In this document: positions 6,030-7,293 of the stretch, in pieces
Layout: the number at the start of each line of letters is the position of its first letter
How positions within the stretch are numbered: the stretch's first letter is position 1
From: Pseudomonadota bacterium
Lineage (GTDB): Bacteria; Pseudomonadota; Gammaproteobacteria; JAKAQQ01
Length of the DNA stretch: 7,293 nucleotides
Direction of reading: 5' to 3'
Assembly: GCA_021852325.1 (NCBI GenBank)
Contig: JAJZNM010000134.1
Span: 1 to 7,293 of the forward strand
The notes under the pieces: model-generated
Databases searched by the model: none
What the model was told of the DNA's origin: nothing
The model's input: the letters and a program-made list of their open reading frames with translations, nothing else
Translations under genes and position numbers: made by a program

Positions 6030-6602
6030 CTAGACCTGCATCTGGTCTGGATCGATGCGGGTAAAAGGGAGCATGCGTTTCAACGTCACGTCCCGCCGGA
6101 CCCAGTGATGACGGATCGCAGCAAGGATATGGATAATGAGGAGGCTGATCAGTGCCCAACCCAGCACGATGTGGACGCCGATCAGGGTTCCCGTCAGGGG
6201 GCGGCTCGGTGCCACAAGCGCCGGCAACCGGAGCCAGCCGAAGACCCGGAACGGGACGCCCGCGGCGGAGTTGAGGAGCCAGCCCGAGAGCGGCAACACG
6301 ATCAATACCGCGTAAAGCAGGGCATGCACGGTTTCGGCCGCTGCACGTTCCCAAGGCGGCATCGAAGCAGGAAACACCGGACGCGGGTTGAATAGGCGCC
6401 AAGCCAGCCGCAAGACCACGAGAACCAGGATCACGATCCCGATGGATTTGTGCCAGATGAACAGGTACAGCTTGGTTGGTGTCAGCGGCCAAGCGACCGC
6501 CAGCCATCCAAGCGCGAGTTGGACGAAGATGAGTGTGGCGATCGACCAATGAAAGGTTTTGGCCATGACACCCCAGTTCGACGAGTCGTTGCGCAATGGC
6601 AT
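6030..6602 (-). CDS. yceJ: Cytochrome b561 family membrane protein
   Basis: This 190-residue inner-membrane protein is predicted to hold two b-type haems and pass electrons to or from quinone. Four hydrophobic segments lie at about residues 19-38, 48-70, 92-110 and 140-163. Candidate haem ligands are His18 (TFHWS), His51 (IWHKSIGI), His144 and His158. The 14-residue spacing of the last pair and 33 of the first match the pattern of the E. coli cytochrome b561 family, so haem binding should be intact. Length is typical. The ATG at 6602 gives the normal N-terminus (NWGVMAKTFHWS); no clear Shine-Dalgarno sequence precedes it. The symbol follows the adjacent yceI by analogy with E. coli yceJ-yceI; cybB is an equally used name for the family. 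The gene lies 16 bases after lptG and 3 before yceI. Confidence 0.93.
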   Translation of the reverse strand: MPLRNDSSNWGVMAKTFHWSIATLIFVQLALGWLAVAWPLTPTKLYLFIWHKSIGIVILVLVVLRLAWRLFNPRPVFPASMPPWERAAAETVHALLYAVLIVLPLSGWLLNSAAGVPFRVFGWLRLPALVAPSRPLTGTLIGVHIVLGWALISLLIIHILAAIRHHWVRRDVTLKRMLPFTRIDPDQMQV

Positions 6603-6618
6603 GAAGGTGGCTCTTGAA

Positions 6619-7293
6619 TCAATGATTGCGATAGATTAACACGCCCGTGATCGCCGTAAACGCCAGGAGCGGGGCCAACGCGATCCAGACGGGTTCTAGG
6701 TGGAATGCATCCCCCATATTGGCGACAACATTGCCCAAAAAGTAGTAAAGCAGACCGGTACCGACGCCGATGAAAAGCCGGTATCCGAACCGATGGTTTC
6801 GCATGGGACCAAACAGGAAAGGAAGTGAAAAAATGATCATGACTGGAATCGAGCAGAAATCGACAATCTTCTTCCAAAAGGCGACTTCATACTGCTCGGC
6901 ACTCAGGTGGTTGTGATGCAGATACTGGATGTATTTCCAGAGCCCGAATGCCGAGAGATTCCCCGGGTCGACGATCAGTACCTTGAAGAGGTCCGGACTG
7001 AGGAGCCTGGGCCATGCGGTCTCGGTGGCAGCCTGTAGCGTCAGCTGATGTCGGCCGAACCGGGTTTCCTTGAGATCATCGAGCGTCCAGCGTTGGCCTT
7101 TGAACTCGGCGCGGGTTGCATATCCGATTGCCGAAAGGCTTTGGTGCGGATGCGCGTGGAGCCTGAAAACTTGGATGCCATCAAAACTTCGGTGCCGCCC
7201 GAGACGGGCGACATTCACGATCAGGTTTCCATCGCGTGCCCAAAGTCCGAAGGGGCCGAGCAGTGCGGCTTCATGATAGAGGGCCAGATCGGA
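6619..7293 (-). CDS. lptG: LPS export ABC transporter permease LptG, C-terminal part
   Basis: LptG pairs with LptF and two LptB ATPases to pull lipopolysaccharide from the inner membrane and push it onto the LptC-LptA bridge. The frame is open to the right edge, so the first transmembrane helices and part of the periplasmic domain are missing. The visible 224 residues start in the periplasmic beta-jellyroll (LWARDGNLIVNVARLG, then WTLDDLKETRFG). They continue through the family-typical LLSPDLFKVL and NLSAFGLWKYIQYL stretch. Three membrane helices follow at about 143-162, 173-195 and 199-221, with GPMR at 162-165 at the end of the first. The LSxxGL..YI.YL block indicates LptG rather than LptF. 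The GTG at 7218 is internal. LptF is expected just upstream, off the window. No promoter is visible for the downstream genes, so they may depend on the lptFG promoter. Confidence 0.93.
   Translation of the reverse strand, partial: SDLALYHEAALLGPFGLWARDGNLIVNVARLGRHRSFDGIQVFRLHAHPHQSLSAIGYATRAEFKGQRWTLDDLKETRFGRHQLTLQAATETAWPRLLSPDLFKVLIVDPGNLSAFGLWKYIQYLHHNHLSAEQYEVAFWKKIVDFCSIPVMIIFSLPFLFGPMRNHRFGYRLFIGVGTGLLYYFLGNVVANMGDAFHLEPVWIALAPLLAFTAITGVLIYRNH

Noticed and set aside
6032..6048. Inverted repeat AGACC/GGTCT at the cytochrome b561 stop, close to the yceI start
   Set aside because: Five base pairs only, mostly inside coding sequence; likely chance.
5775..6395. Open frame of 206 codons on the plus strand across yceI and cytochrome b561
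   Set aside because: The low-complexity Arg/Gly/Glu-rich product is typical of a shadow frame, and both minus-strand genes here are convincing.
6633..6660. Promoter-like hexamers (TTTACG and TAATCT, minus strand) at the end of lptG ahead of cytochrome b561
   Set aside because: Only four and three of six consensus bases match, within coding sequence; not enough to call a promoter.
1..7293. tRNA, rRNA, CRISPR repeats, insertion sequence ends or attachment sites
   Set aside because: Coding sequence fills nearly the whole window; I found no cloverleaf, regular spaced repeats, transposase or integrase frames.

Overview
The window looks like chromosomal DNA of a moderately GC-rich Gram-negative proteobacterium. 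The best evidence is an LptG homologue (lipopolysaccharide transport), two lipoprotein signal peptides, an exported solute-binding protein without a lipobox, and a cytochrome b561-yceI gene pair like yceJ-yceI of Escherichia coli. A gammaproteobacterium is the likeliest host, but this is inferred from gene content only. I see no tRNA, rRNA, CRISPR array, insertion sequence or phage gene.

Left half, plus strand. Positions 1-601 hold the 3' part of an oligo/dipeptide ABC importer ATPase (DppF/OppF type). It overlaps by four bases the gene for an extracytoplasmic peptide-binding protein (598-2280). The permease genes are presumably upstream, outside the window. A 183-base gap (2281-2463) follows. 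It contains two potential RNA hairpins, a possible promoter and the ribosome binding site of the next gene. Then come an unrecognised outer-membrane-type lipoprotein with propeller-like strand repeats (2464-3360) and a small RDD-family membrane protein (3357-3890). These two also overlap by four bases.

Right half, minus strand, read from high to low coordinates. The 3' part of lptG (7293-6619) is followed after 16 bases by cytochrome b561 (6602-6030), after 3 bases by a secreted YceI protein (6026-5463), after 4 bases by a second, lipoprotein-type YceI-like protein (5458-4670), and with a 4-base overlap by a DUF62 family S-adenosylmethionine hydrolase (4673-3915). The spacing suggests one transcription unit. 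The two blocks converge with only 24 bases between stop codons.

The left block is peptide uptake plus an envelope lipoprotein/membrane protein pair of unknown role. The right block combines LPS export, a b-type cytochrome, two predicted lipid/isoprenoid-binding lipocalin-like proteins in different envelope locations, and a cytoplasmic enzyme that cleaves SAM. Known biology does not explain why the last three types travel together. The least described parts are the tandem YceI pair with the SAM hydrolase, the orphan lipoprotein-RDD pair, and the structured 2281-2463 leader.
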